Translations under genes and position numbers: made by a program | Shown here: one piece after another, positions 8,750-16,520 of the stretch | How the letters are laid out: every line of letters starts with the position of its first letter | Position numbering within the stretch: position 1 is the first letter of the stretch | Notes under the pieces: model-generated | What the model saw: the letters and a program-made list of their open reading frames with translations, nothing else | Told to the model about the DNA's origin: nothing | Databases searched by the model: none | NCBI RefSeq assembly: GCF_050942425.1 | Contig: NZ_CP192063.1 | Span: 1,302,001-1,366,000 of the forward strand | Length of the DNA stretch: 64,000 bases | Reading direction: 5' to 3' | DNA from: Actinoallomurus sp050942425 | GTDB lineage: Bacteria; Actinomycetota; Actinomycetes; Streptosporangiales; Streptosporangiaceae

Positions 8750-9471
8750 CGCGCGGCCTCCTCCGTCGGACGGGCTGCTGGGCCTACGGAAGCCAGGCTG
8801 TATTCGTTCGTGCGGGGACTCGGTACGGCCAGGGCGGTAAGCGTGGCCGCGAAGCGTGTTCCGGGGGCCTGTGCCGCCACTCGTACGGCGTCGGCGGCGG
8901 TGTCCACGTCGGTCAGCGTGTCGAGCGTGGTGACGCGCATGCCGCGCAGGCGGGCGCGCTGGTGCGCCCCCGTGTCCGGGCGGGACATCGGCACGCCGAG
9001 GAACAGCCGGGGATCGGGCTCGCGCAGGCCGATCAGCCAGAAGCCGCCGTCGGCGGCCGGTCCGAAGACCGCGTCCCCGTCCTCCAGACACCGTGCCGCC
9101 CGGGTGAGCGCGGCGGGAGTGACCTGGGGCGTGTCCATGCCGACCAGGACCGCGGCGCCGTCGGCGTCGGCGAAGGCGTTCGCGAGCCTCTCGTCGAGGC
9201 CCTCGCCCCGCTGCGGGATCACCTCGAACCCTTCCGGCAGCCACGGCCCCGGATGCCCGGCGAGGACCAGCACGCGCCGCGCCGCCGGGGTCGCGGCGAC
9301 GGCGGCGAGAGTGTCGGCCAGCGCGGCCTCCGCCAGCGAGGCCGCCTGTTCCGGCGTGTACGGCGGTGTGAGCCGCGTCTTGACCCGGCCGGGCACCGGT
9401 TCCTTGGCGATGACCAGCAGCGTCGTCGACCCGCCTGCGGCCAGGTCGTCTTCCACTTCAAGGGCCGTCAT
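8746..9471 (-). CDS. DUF2064 / CofC-like nucleotidyltransferase-fold protein
   Basis: A 241-residue protein with the GT-A/MobA-like fold typical of DUF2064: LLVIAKEPVPGRVKTRLTPPYTPEQAA at the N-terminus, LVGMDTPQVTP in the middle and FGPAADGGFWLIGL as the family signature. Members resemble CofC and commonly accompany a GT2 glycosyltransferase, as here. ATG 9471 overlaps the GT2 stop (ATGA); its own stop overlaps the methyltransferase start. It may activate or transfer a small phosphorylated precursor; the reaction is not established. The last 50 residues are unusually basic and unlike the family core. Confidence 0.85.
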   Translation of the reverse strand: MTALEVEDDLAAGGSTTLLVIAKEPVPGRVKTRLTPPYTPEQAASLAEAALADTLAAVAATPAARRVLVLAGHPGPWLPEGFEVIPQRGEGLDERLANAFADADGAAVLVGMDTPQVTPAALTRAARCLEDGDAVFGPAADGGFWLIGLREPDPRLFLGVPMSRPDTGAHQRARLRGMRVTTLDTLTDVDTAADAVRVAAQAPGTRFAATLTALAVPSPRTNEYSLASVGPAARPTEEAAR

Positions 9472-10337
9472 ACCGTCTCCAGCACGTGTCGCATGTCCTG
9501 GATCGCCCGCAGCGTTCCCCGTACGGTGCCGGTGACCTTGGAACGGCCGGTCCGCGGGTGGTAGGCGACGTCCGTCTCGGCGATGCGCCACCCTGCGGCG
9601 CGGGCTCGCAGCACCATCTCCAGCGGGTATCCGGACCGCCGGTCGGTCAGGCCCAGGTCGAGCAGGCGAGCCCGCCGCGCCGCCCGCATCGGTCCGAGGT
9701 CGCGCAGACCGGCGCGACGCGCGACGACGGCGTTGCCGAGCCGGGCATGCGGCGGCCAGGCGCGGAGCGACACCGGTCGCCGTCGGCCGAGCGCGAGATC
9801 GACCCCGGATGCGCCGTCGGGAGCCTTCGTGCTCAAGGTCGCCCTGTCCCACGGCCCGCTGTCGGGAGCGTTCGCGCCCATGGTGGCCCTGTCCCACGGC
9901 CGGCCGTCGGGAGCGTTCGCGCCTATAGCGGCCTCTTCCCATGACCCGCGGTCGGGACCGTTCGTGCCCATGGGGGCCCTATCCCACGACCTCCTATCGG
10001 GAGCGTCCGTGCGCACGGTGGTGCCGTCCGGCGGCTCGCCGTCGTCATCGGCGAGGAGGCCGACGACCTTGGGCAGGTCGGTGGGGTCGAGGGACGCGTC
10101 CGCGTCCATGAAGCAGACGATCTCGGCGCTCGCGGCCAGCAGCCCGGCGTGGCAGGCGGCGCCGAACCCACGACGTGGCTCGGGGACGACGAGTGCACCG
10201 TGCTCCGCGGCGATCTCAGCCGAGCCGTCGGTGGACCCGTTGTCGACCACGATCGGGCGATAACCCTCGGGCATCCTCGTCAGCACCCACGGCAGTGCGG
10301 CGGCCTCGTCGAGGCAGGGCAGTACGACGTCGATCAT
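9468..10337 (-). CDS. family 2 glycosyltransferase with a 15-aa-repeat insertion
   Basis: A 289-residue GT-A enzyme. MIDVVLPCLDEAAALPWVL and IVVDNGSTDGSAEIA are the nucleotide-binding start and FMDADASLDP holds the DxD metal site. DLALGRRRPV and LTDRRSGYPLEMVLRA complete a polyprenol-phosphate-sugar-synthase-like core. Between LLADDDGEP and VDLALGRRR is an inserted tract of about 70 residues built from four 15-residue repeats (for example APDGRPWDRATMGAN). Normal members have only a short loop there. ATG 10337 has no Shine-Dalgarno, but TAGCGT lies 7 nt upstream, suggesting a leaderless message. First gene of a five-gene overlapping operon. Confidence 0.87.
   Translation of the reverse strand: MIDVVLPCLDEAAALPWVLTRMPEGYRPIVVDNGSTDGSAEIAAEHGALVVPEPRRGFGAACHAGLLAASAEIVCFMDADASLDPTDLPKVVGLLADDDGEPPDGTTVRTDAPDRRSWDRAPMGTNGPDRGSWEEAAIGANAPDGRPWDRATMGANAPDSGPWDRATLSTKAPDGASGVDLALGRRRPVSLRAWPPHARLGNAVVARRAGLRDLGPMRAARRARLLDLGLTDRRSGYPLEMVLRARAAGWRIAETDVAYHPRTGRSKVTGTVRGTLRAIQDMRHVLETV
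9816..9995. repeat. 45-bp minisatellite inside the GT2 gene
   Basis: Four head-to-tail 45-bp units (9816, 9861, 9906 and 9951), with a partial fifth to about 10020. Each begins GTCGGGAGCG or a close variant. The length is a multiple of three, so the frame is kept and each unit adds 15 residues. Confidence 0.95.
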
Positions 10338-10371
10338 GTCGGCGACGCTACGCCCGGACCTCGGTGATCGA

Positions 10372-10493
10372 CCCTTACGGAGTGATGACGGGGATCCGTG
10401 GCGGATCCGCTCGTGATCAACCTCGGCGTCCTGGTGTGCTCAGGTGGACGCCGAGCCGGAACATCCGTGGCCAACCCTTACGGAGTGATGACG
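10372..10493. promoter_or_regulatory. paired 19-bp direct repeats in divergent promoter
   Basis: CCCTTACGGAGTGATGACG occurs identically at 10372-10390 and 10475-10493, 103 bp apart, in the same orientation. They lie in the 196-bp spacer between the two divergent operons. The left copy is near the GT2 promoter. The right copy ends 28 bp before the -10 of the plus-strand operon, where an activator would sit. The response regulator encoded here is the obvious candidate ligand (inference). Confidence 0.65.
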
Positions 10494-10521
10494 TGTAGGG
10501 CGCATCCCCACTGGTCAGCCC

Positions 10522-10527
10522 TACTGT
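10522..10527 (+). promoter_or_regulatory. -10 hexamer of leaderless membrane-protein gene
   Basis: TACTGT, 6 nt before GTG 10534. There is no good -35 match at the expected distance, consistent with activator dependence. Confidence 0.5.
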
Positions 10528-10533
10528 GAAGAT

Positions 10534-12057
10534 GTGATCAGCTTCAGCGGGCCGGTGACCTCGCCCGGCAGCGAAGAGCATTCCTACGGTCCCTTGGGTG
10601 AGCCGGGCCGGGCGGCCGGACGGTTCACCGGCCGTACGGTCGCGCGCCGCCGCACGGCGCTCGCGGTGTGGGGCGCGATCATCGTGGTCGGGTTCGGAGC
10701 CGGCGCGATCCTCCGGTCCACCGGGCATCTCCCGGTGGACCGGTTCCCGCCGTTGCACGCGGAGCCCCGGCTGTTGATCGGGCCGCTGCTGCCCGCGATG
10801 GTCGTGGGGCTGGTCGGGATCACGGTCCTGCCGGTCGCGGCCCGACGGCTGCCGTGGGGGGCGGTGCTGCTGACCGCGTGGCTCGGATCGGCGCTGTGGG
10901 CCGTCGCCCTCCAGCTGCCGGACGGACTCGCCCGCCCGCTGACCGCCCCGACCGAGTACCTCGCGGGCCTGCCCGCGATCGGCGATCATCCGCTCCGCTG
11001 GCTCCGCGGGTTCGCGGCGGCGATGCAGGCGTACCCGACGCACGTGAAGGGCCATCCGCCCCTGCCGACCCTGATCCTGTGGGCGCTCCAGCGGGCGGGG
11101 CTGCGCGACGCGGGCTGGGCGGCGGCCTTGGTGATCACCGCCGGGAGCTCCGCCTCGGCCGCGATCGCGGTCACCGTGCGGAGGCTGGCCGGCGCCGACG
11201 CGGCCCGCCGGGCGGTGCCGTTCGTCGTCCTCGCGCCCACGGCCCTCTGGATCGCCACCAGCATGGACGCCTTCTTCCTCGGCGTCGCCGCCTGGGCGGT
11301 GGCCCTGGTCACGGTCGCCGCCACGCGGCCCGCTCCGGACGGGTTCGAAGGGGGAGTTCGACTGCTCCGGTCCACGTCGGGGGACCGCGGGCCGGGAGCG
11401 CGAGGATGGGCGGTGCTCGGGTGCGCGTTCGCGGGTGGGCTGCTGCTCGGCTCCCTGCCGTACCTGAGCTACGGGCTGCTGCCGATGTTCGCGCTGCCGC
11501 TCGCCGTCCTCGTCCTGACGCGACCGTCCCGAGGGGTTCTCGGCGCGCTGGCCGCAGGGTGCGTGGTCGTGCCCGCAGCCTTCACGCTCGCCGGGTTCTC
11601 CTGGTTCGCGGGCGTCGCCGGAACGCACACGGCCTGGGCGGCCGGCGGCGGAGCGCGCGCCCGGCCGTACGCGTACTTCCTCGTCGGCGACCTGTCCGTG
11701 CTGGCGCTGCTGATCGGCCCCGCGACCGCCGTGGCCCTCCCCACCGTGCTCGGACACGCGGCCGCCCTCGCCAGGGGCCGGTGGCGCAGCGCGGGTCGCG
11801 GGGCCGTTGCCGTCGAGAGGCCTGGCGTTCCCGCGTGGACCGGGCGGCTGGGGTGGGCGGTCGCCGCCGCGTTCGTCGGGATGATCGCCCTCGATCTGTC
11901 CGGGGTCACGCGTGGCGAGGTGGAGCGGATCTGGATCCCGTACGCCGCGTGGGCGACGATCGCGCCCGCCGTCGTCCGTCCGCCGGCCCGTACGCTGCTC
12001 CTCGCGCAGGTGGCCACCGCCCTCGTGATCCAGGCCCTGGTGAGGTCGCCGTGGTGA
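10534..12057 (+). CDS. polytopic membrane protein, glycosyltransferase-like (ArnT/mannosyltransferase type)
   Basis: A 507-residue integral membrane protein with about eleven hydrophobic helices. The first extracytoplasmic loop contains acidic and aromatic residues, and IRHW-type catalytic motifs are not obvious, but the overall pattern (long loop with LPDGLARPLTAPTEYLAGLPAIGDHPLRWLRGF, then packed helices) resembles GT-C enzymes. VTRGEVERIWIPYAAWATIA near the C-terminus is typical of actinobacterial membrane sugar transferases. GTG 10534 is probably the 5' end of a leaderless transcript. Its stop overlaps the response regulator start by 4 bp. Role inferred from topology and context. Confidence 0.7.
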   Translation: MISFSGPVTSPGSEEHSYGPLGEPGRAAGRFTGRTVARRRTALAVWGAIIVVGFGAGAILRSTGHLPVDRFPPLHAEPRLLIGPLLPAMVVGLVGITVLPVAARRLPWGAVLLTAWLGSALWAVALQLPDGLARPLTAPTEYLAGLPAIGDHPLRWLRGFAAAMQAYPTHVKGHPPLPTLILWALQRAGLRDAGWAAALVITAGSSASAAIAVTVRRLAGADAARRAVPFVVLAPTALWIATSMDAFFLGVAAWAVALVTVAATRPAPDGFEGGVRLLRSTSGDRGPGARGWAVLGCAFAGGLLLGSLPYLSYGLLPMFALPLAVLVLTRPSRGVLGALAAGCVVVPAAFTLAGFSWFAGVAGTHTAWAAGGGARARPYAYFLVGDLSVLALLIGPATAVALPTVLGHAAALARGRWRSAGRGAVAVERPGVPAWTGRLGWAVAAAFVGMIALDLSGVTRGEVERIWIPYAAWATIAPAVVRPPARTLLLAQVATALVIQALVRSPW

Positions 12058-12749
12058 GATCCGAGACCGGCCGTGTCCTCGTGGTCGACGACGATCCGAC
12101 CGTCGCCGACGTCGTCTCCCGCTACCTCGTCCGCGACGGGCACGAGGTCGTCTGTGTCGCCGACGGGCACGCCGCGCTGCGCGCCGCCGAGGAGCAGCCT
12201 CCGGACCTGGTCGTGCTCGACCTCATGCTGCCCGGCATCGACGGCCTGGAGGTGTGTCGCCGGCTCCGCGAGCGCTGGCCGGTGCCGATCGTCATGCTGA
12301 CCGCGCTGGGCGAGGAGACCGACCGCCTCATCGGCCTGGAGACGGGTGCGGACGACTATGTGACCAAGCCGTTCAGCCCGCGTGAGCTGGCCCTGCGCGT
12401 GAGGTCCGTCCTGCGCAGGGCGCGCGGCGCGCTCGCCCCGACCGGTGAGACGATCACCGACGGCGACCTGACCGTGGACGCCGCCGCCCACGAGGTACGG
12501 CTCGGCGGGGAGGAGATCTCCCTCACCGCCCGTGAGTTCGACCTGCTGGCGTTCCTGATGCGCCATCCGCGGCAGGCGTTCACCCGCATGGACCTGCTCC
12601 AGAAGGTCTGGGGCTGGGAGTTCGGCGACTCGTCGACGGTCACCGTCCACGTTCGCCGGCTCCGAGAGAAGATCGAAGAAGACCCCACCGCGCCCCGGCG
12701 GATCCTCACCGTCTGGGGTGTCGGCTACCGATACGAGCCGCTCACATGA
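12054..12749 (+). CDS. OmpR/PhoB-family response regulator
   Basis: A 231-residue two-domain regulator. The receiver domain (residues 1-120) has the acidic cluster VVDDDP, phospho-acceptor Asp56 in VVLDLMLPG, Thr in VMLTA and Lys in YVTKPFSP. The C-terminal winged helix (residues 135-230) shows LTAREFDLLAFLMRHP and VTVHVRRLREKIEEDP with the GVGYRYE wing. It starts at GTG 12054 inside the previous gene's stop and its stop overlaps the kinase ATG, so three genes are translationally coupled. It probably controls the divergent sugar/oxidoreductase island through the nearby 19-bp repeats. Confidence 0.93.
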   Translation: MRSETGRVLVVDDDPTVADVVSRYLVRDGHEVVCVADGHAALRAAEEQPPDLVVLDLMLPGIDGLEVCRRLRERWPVPIVMLTALGEETDRLIGLETGADDYVTKPFSPRELALRVRSVLRRARGALAPTGETITDGDLTVDAAAHEVRLGGEEISLTAREFDLLAFLMRHPRQAFTRMDLLQKVWGWEFGDSSTVTVHVRRLREKIEEDPTAPRRILTVWGVGYRYEPLT

Positions 12750-13873
12750 TTCCTTTCACCGCGTTCGCCGAGGTGGTGGCGTACGCCGCCGGGGCCGCGC
12801 TGCTCGTCGGCGCCGCCGGCGTCTCGGCGCTGTACGCCCTGCGCGGGCGTTCCATCGCCGCCCTGCTGGCCGTCGTCTCGGCCGCCACCGTCCTGGCCAC
12901 CGTCGCCGGCATCGTGGCGATCACACTGAAGATGCTGATCAGCGACCATGACCGGTCCGTCGCTCTGACGGTCACCGTGATCGGCGGGCTGGTCGGGCTC
13001 GGCGTGTCCCTGCTGCTCGGCCACCGGCTGATCGGCGGCACGCGCTCGCTGCTGGTGTCCGTACGGCGGGCGGGGGAGAGCGGACGGTTCCGCCCGCCGG
13101 AGCGGCGGCTGCCCGCCGAACTCGCCGAGCTCGGCACCGAACTGTCCACCGCCTACGACAACCTCGACGCCGCCCGTGCCCGCGAACGCGCGCTGGAGAG
13201 CAGCCGCCGCGAGCTCGTCGCCTGGGTGAGCCACGACCTGCGTACGCCGCTGGCCGGGCTGCGGGCCATGGCGGAGGCCCTCGAGGACGAGGTGGTGGCC
13301 GACCGGGCGACGGTGCGCCAGTACCACGCGCAGATCCGAGCGGAGACCGACCGGCTCACCGCGATGGTGGACGACCTGTTCGAGCTGTCCCGGATCCACG
13401 CCGGGGCGCTGCGTCTCTCGCGGCAGCGGGTCGGGCTCGGCGACCTGGTGTCGGAGACGGTCGCCGGGACGGAGCCGCTGGCCCGGGCCAAGGGCGTCCG
13501 GCTGCGCGGACAGGCGCAGGGAGCCCTGCCCGTGGAGGTGGACGCCGCCGAGCTCGGCCGCGCGCTGCGTAACCTGGTGGTGAACGCGATCCGGCACACG
13601 CCGGAGGACGGCGGCGTGGAGATCGTGGCGGGCGCGGAGGAGGGCATGGCGTACGTCGCGGTGTCCGACGCCTGCGGCGGGATCCCGGACGAGGACCTCC
13701 CGCGCCTGTTCGACGTTGCCTTCCGGGGCGAGGCCGCCCGCACGCCGGGCGGCGGGGCCGGCCTCGGCCTGGCCATCGCCCGCGGCATCGTCGAGGCCCA
13801 CGCCGGCCAGATCGGCGTCTCGAACGCGGGCCCCGGCTGCCGCTTCATCGTCCGCCTCCCTCTAGGCGCCTGA
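12746..13873 (+). CDS. sensor histidine kinase
   Basis: A 375-residue membrane kinase, partner of the preceding regulator (ATGA overlap). Three N-terminal hydrophobic segments occupy residues 8-105, with almost no extracytoplasmic sensor loop, so it may sense within the membrane. The HAMP-like linker leads to the H-box LVAWVSHDLRTPLAG with His163. The N-box is ALRNLVVNAIRHTPE, G1 is VSDACGGIP and G2 is GGGAGLGLAIARGIVEAH. In G1 the usual DxGxG is DACGG. The last codons are the source of a downstream tandem repeat. Confidence 0.92.
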   Translation: MIPFTAFAEVVAYAAGAALLVGAAGVSALYALRGRSIAALLAVVSAATVLATVAGIVAITLKMLISDHDRSVALTVTVIGGLVGLGVSLLLGHRLIGGTRSLLVSVRRAGESGRFRPPERRLPAELAELGTELSTAYDNLDAARARERALESSRRELVAWVSHDLRTPLAGLRAMAEALEDEVVADRATVRQYHAQIRAETDRLTAMVDDLFELSRIHAGALRLSRQRVGLGDLVSETVAGTEPLARAKGVRLRGQAQGALPVEVDAAELGRALRNLVVNAIRHTPEDGGVEIVAGAEEGMAYVAVSDACGGIPDEDLPRLFDVAFRGEAARTPGGGAGLGLAIARGIVEAHAGQIGVSNAGPGCRFIVRLPLGA

Positions 13874-14110
13874 TTCGCGGGAGCCGCCCGCTCCGCAGTC
13901 GGCCTTCCTCTGGGTGCCTGGTTCCCAGGGGCGCCTCCCGCGTCGTTCGCCTCCACTGCGGCGCCTGATCCCCGGGGGGCTGCCGCTTCATTGTCCGCCT
14001 TCCTCAAGGCGCCTGATTCCCGGGGCGGGCTGGCGCTTGGTCGTCGGTCTTGCTCTGGGCGGCTGATTCCCGGGGCCGCCTCCGGCCCGGCGCTTGGCAT
14101 CGAAAGGTGT
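13835..14110. repeat. 48-bp degenerate tandem array amplifying the kinase 3' end
   Basis: The last codons of the kinase gene and its stop (anchor GGCGCCTGATTC at 13865) recur at about 13913, 13960, 14008 and 14058, a period of 47-50 bp. The copy at 13979-14020 still resembles GCTGCCGCTTCATTGTCCGC followed by the stop region. This array fills most of the 437-bp gap before the epimerase gene. No gene is seen here. Confidence 0.85.
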
Positions 14111-14130
14111 CGCCGCGCCGGGCATGGCCC

Positions 14131-14306
14131 GTCGACGTCGACGCGTCCTGCGGGCAGACCGTTTCCGGTCGGCCCGCGCCGGTCGGTCGGAGGCCGCTTG
14201 CCCGCGTCGGCCCCGTCGACGTCGACGCGGCCTGCGGCGAGACCGTCTCAGGCGGGCCCGCGCCGGTCGGAGCCCGCTCGCCCGTGTCGGCCCGTCGGCG
14301 TCGACG
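14131..14306. repeat. 84-bp direct repeat, two copies plus partial
   Basis: Segments beginning GTCGACGTCGACGCG at 14131 and 14215 are about 85% alike over 80 bp. A third truncated copy (GTCGGCGTCGACG) starts at 14294, just before the epimerase stop codon. It is a second, unrelated array next to the 48-bp one. Confidence 0.8.
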
Positions 14307-14311
14307 GGAAC

Positions 14312-15298
14312 TCAGGGCCGGGTGGCGAACTCGGCCATGCCCTCATCGAACGGAACGGCGGCCCGGTAGCCGAGCTCCGTACGGGCGCGGTCGGGCGAGG
14401 CGACGATGTGGCGGACGTCGCCCAGCCGGTAGTCGCCGGTCACCACGGGATCGGGCCCGCCGTACACCTTGGCGAGGGCGACCGCCATGTCGCCGACCGT
14501 GCGCGGCTCGCCGCTCGCGATGTTGTACGACCGCAGCGCGCCGGCCGGCGACCCCGGCGACTCCAGGGCCAGGACGTTGGCGCGGGCGACGTCCCGTACG
14601 TGGACGAAGTCGCGGCGCTGCCCGCCGTCCTCGAAGACGCGGGGCGGCTCGCCGCGTTCGAGGCTGGAGCGGAAGATCGCGGCGACGCCCGCGTACGGGG
14701 TGTCGCGCGGCATCCGCGGCCCGTACACGTTGTGGTAGCGCAGCGCCACGACGCTCCCGCCGATCGCGCGGGCCCAGGACGCGGCGAGGTGCTCCTGGGC
14801 GAGCTTGGAATCGGCGTACGCGTTGCGAGGGTCGACGGGTGCGTCCTCGCCGACGGTGCCCGGCATCAGCGCCGCGCCGCACAGCGGGCAGCGGGGCTCG
14901 AACCGGCCCGCAGCGAGGTCGGCCTCCTCCCGGGGGCCGGGCCGTACCCGCCCGTGCCCGGCGCAGTCGTACGCGCCCTCGCCGTAGACCACCATCGACG
15001 ACGCCAGTACGAGCCGCCGTACGCCCGCCCCGGCCATGCCGGCGAGGAGGACGGCCGTGCCGAGTACGTTCGTCGAGGCGTAGGCGGGCAGGTCGGAGAC
15101 GTCGACGCCCAGCCCGACCTTGGCCGCCTGATGGCAGACCGCGTCGGCGCCGATGAGGCACCGTGCGACGGTCGCGGCGTCCCGTACGTCCTCGCCCGAC
15201 CGCAGGTCGAGCGGACGCACCTCATGGCCGTGCTCCTGGAGGGTCTCGACGATGTGGGATCCGATGAACCCGGCGGAGCCGGTCACGAGCACGCGCAT
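14312..15298 (-). CDS. NAD-dependent sugar epimerase/dehydratase (extended SDR)
   Basis: A 328-residue extended SDR. The dinucleotide site is VTGSAGFIGSHI, the catalytic Ser lies in LASSMVVYGEGAY and the Tyr/Lys pair in NAYADSKLAQEH (YxxxK). FVHVRDVARANVLAL and YNIASGEPRTVGDM are typical of nucleotide-sugar epimerases. An insertion around residues 115-150 carries RCPLCGAALM and nearby Cys/His, possibly a small metal site. ATG 15298 has TACCGT 6 nt upstream and no Shine-Dalgarno (leaderless candidate). It probably supplies a sugar for the neighbouring transferases. Confidence 0.9.
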   Translation of the reverse strand: MRVLVTGSAGFIGSHIVETLQEHGHEVRPLDLRSGEDVRDAATVARCLIGADAVCHQAAKVGLGVDVSDLPAYASTNVLGTAVLLAGMAGAGVRRLVLASSMVVYGEGAYDCAGHGRVRPGPREEADLAAGRFEPRCPLCGAALMPGTVGEDAPVDPRNAYADSKLAQEHLAASWARAIGGSVVALRYHNVYGPRMPRDTPYAGVAAIFRSSLERGEPPRVFEDGGQRRDFVHVRDVARANVLALESPGSPAGALRSYNIASGEPRTVGDMAVALAKVYGGPDPVVTGDYRLGDVRHIVASPDRARTELGYRAAVPFDEGMAEFATRP

Positions 15299-15304
15299 GC
15301 TCGC

Positions 15305-15310
15305 ACGGTA
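15305..15310 (-). promoter_or_regulatory. -10 hexamer of leaderless epimerase gene
   Basis: TACCGT on the minus strand, 6 nt before ATG 15298. Confidence 0.55.
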
Positions 15311-15382
15311 ACCACGCCGAGACGGCCGGAACGGGGACGGCGGCGAGCCGTCCGCATTCCGTAAGAATCACCGCGTATGCGA

Positions 15383-15826
15383 TCAGGCGGCGACTTCGGC
15401 GTCGAGGTTGCCGGCGATCCGCTCCAGGAGGCTCATCAGGGTGTCGTAGTCGTCGTTCGACAGGCCGTCGACCACGCGGGCGCGGGCGGCGTGCATGCGC
15501 TCTGCCACGCGGGCGTACGCGGCCCGGCCTGTGTCGGTGAGCGTGAGGTCGCTCTCGTCGGTCCGGGTGACCCAGCCGCGGTCGGCGAGTTCGTCGACGT
15601 ACGGCCGCATCGTGGGCTCGTCGTCGGTGATGAACGGCGCCATGGCCTGGTCCAGTCGCTCCGGGCCGATCGGCCCGGAGGCGATCGTGTTGAGCACCTG
15701 CCAGAACCGCCGGTTCAGCCCTTCCTCGGCGAGTACGCGGCGGCCCATCTCCTCGATGCGCTGGTCGATGTGCTTCACCCAGTAGCCGAACGGGCGGGTC
15801 TGTCGTACGTCGGGGCGCTGCTGCAT
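15383..15826 (-). CDS. MarR-family transcriptional regulator
   Basis: A 147-residue winged-helix protein. PIGPERLDQAMAPFITDDEPTMRPYVDELADRGWV is the recognition region and DESDLTLTDTGRAAYARV the wing. ATG 15826 is chosen because GAGG lies 5 nt upstream; an upstream ATG 15844 would sit in the operator. It is divergent from a second MarR gene with a palindrome between, so the two probably cross-regulate. Ligand unknown. Confidence 0.87.
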   Translation of the reverse strand: MQQRPDVRQTRPFGYWVKHIDQRIEEMGRRVLAEEGLNRRFWQVLNTIASGPIGPERLDQAMAPFITDDEPTMRPYVDELADRGWVTRTDESDLTLTDTGRAAYARVAERMHAARARVVDGLSNDDYDTLMSLLERIAGNLDAEVAA

Positions 15827-15845
15827 CGATGCCTCAACTTTCATG

Positions 15846-15863
15846 TAAAAGTGCATGCATTTG
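15846..15863. promoter_or_regulatory. palindromic operator between two marR genes
   Basis: A near-perfect inverted repeat centred on TGCATGCA (15852-15859), with AAG/TTT flanks. It lies between the divergent starts and next to TAAGCT (15864-15869), a candidate -10 located 7 nt before ATG 15877. Confidence 0.6.
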
Positions 15864-15876
15864 TAAGCTAGCATCC

Positions 15877-16404
15877 ATGGATCCGATACGGCAACAAGAG
15901 GCCCTAACCGCGGTGGAGCGCGCCATGGTCGCCATCCGCCGCAGCCAGACGCGCCGCGCGATGAGCAGGCTCGGGCGGGATCTCGAGGGCGGCACCTTCG
16001 ACCCGACCGTCTTCGGCGTCCTCGACGCGATCGAGGGGATGGGACGGCCTTGCACGGTCACCGAGGTGGCCGCGGCGCTCGACGTCGACCAGCCGAGGGC
16101 GAGCCGTCTGGTGGCGCGCGCCGTCGACGCCGGCCTGCTCGTCCGCCAGGCCGACCAGCGCGACGGCCGCCGTACGCCCGTCGCGCTCACCGACCGCGCC
16201 CGGGAGCAGCTCGATCGGATGCATCGGTTCCGGCAGGAGACGTTCGGGCGGGCGATGGCCGACTGGCCGGACGACGACCGGGCGACGTTCGCCCGGCTGC
16301 TGACCTCGTTCGTCGAGTCCTTCACCGCGCTGACCGCGGCACCCGGCGCCGGTGAAACTTTCAGCGGGGATCGGCCGCCTCCCGGCCGGTCGGCGGACCG
16401 GTGA
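15877..16404 (+). CDS. MarR-family transcriptional regulator
   Basis: A 175-residue MarR protein. The helix-turn-helix is VTEVAAALDVDQPRASRLVARAVDAGLL and the wing is VRQADQRDGRRTPVALTDRAREQL. The C-terminal 20 residues are an extra Gly/Pro/Arg tail. ATG 15877 lacks a Shine-Dalgarno; TAAGCT 7 nt upstream suggests a leaderless message. It faces the other MarR gene across a shared operator. Pectin-degradation genes follow on the same strand 117 bp later, so they may be among its targets (inference). Confidence 0.87.
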   Translation: MDPIRQQEALTAVERAMVAIRRSQTRRAMSRLGRDLEGGTFDPTVFGVLDAIEGMGRPCTVTEVAAALDVDQPRASRLVARAVDAGLLVRQADQRDGRRTPVALTDRAREQLDRMHRFRQETFGRAMADWPDDDRATFARLLTSFVESFTALTAAPGAGETFSGDRPPPGRSADR

Positions 16405-16520
16405 CCAGCAGGGGCGCGCACCGCGGCCGACACCGCCGGGCCGGCCCGTGCCCACGGCTTTGACGCGTGATCCGCCCCGGCGGAACCTGCTCCTGATCGG
16501 GAGACCCTTCAGGAGGTGCG

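Noticed and set aside
9816..10020. Possible CRISPR array
   Set aside because: The repeats are directly adjacent without unique spacers, are in frame within a glycosyltransferase gene, and no cas gene is present.
8746..10337. Arsenosugar or selenoneine biosynthesis
   Set aside because: DUF2064/GT2 pairs can be found near such pathways, but no arsenic, radical-SAM or selenium gene is present here.
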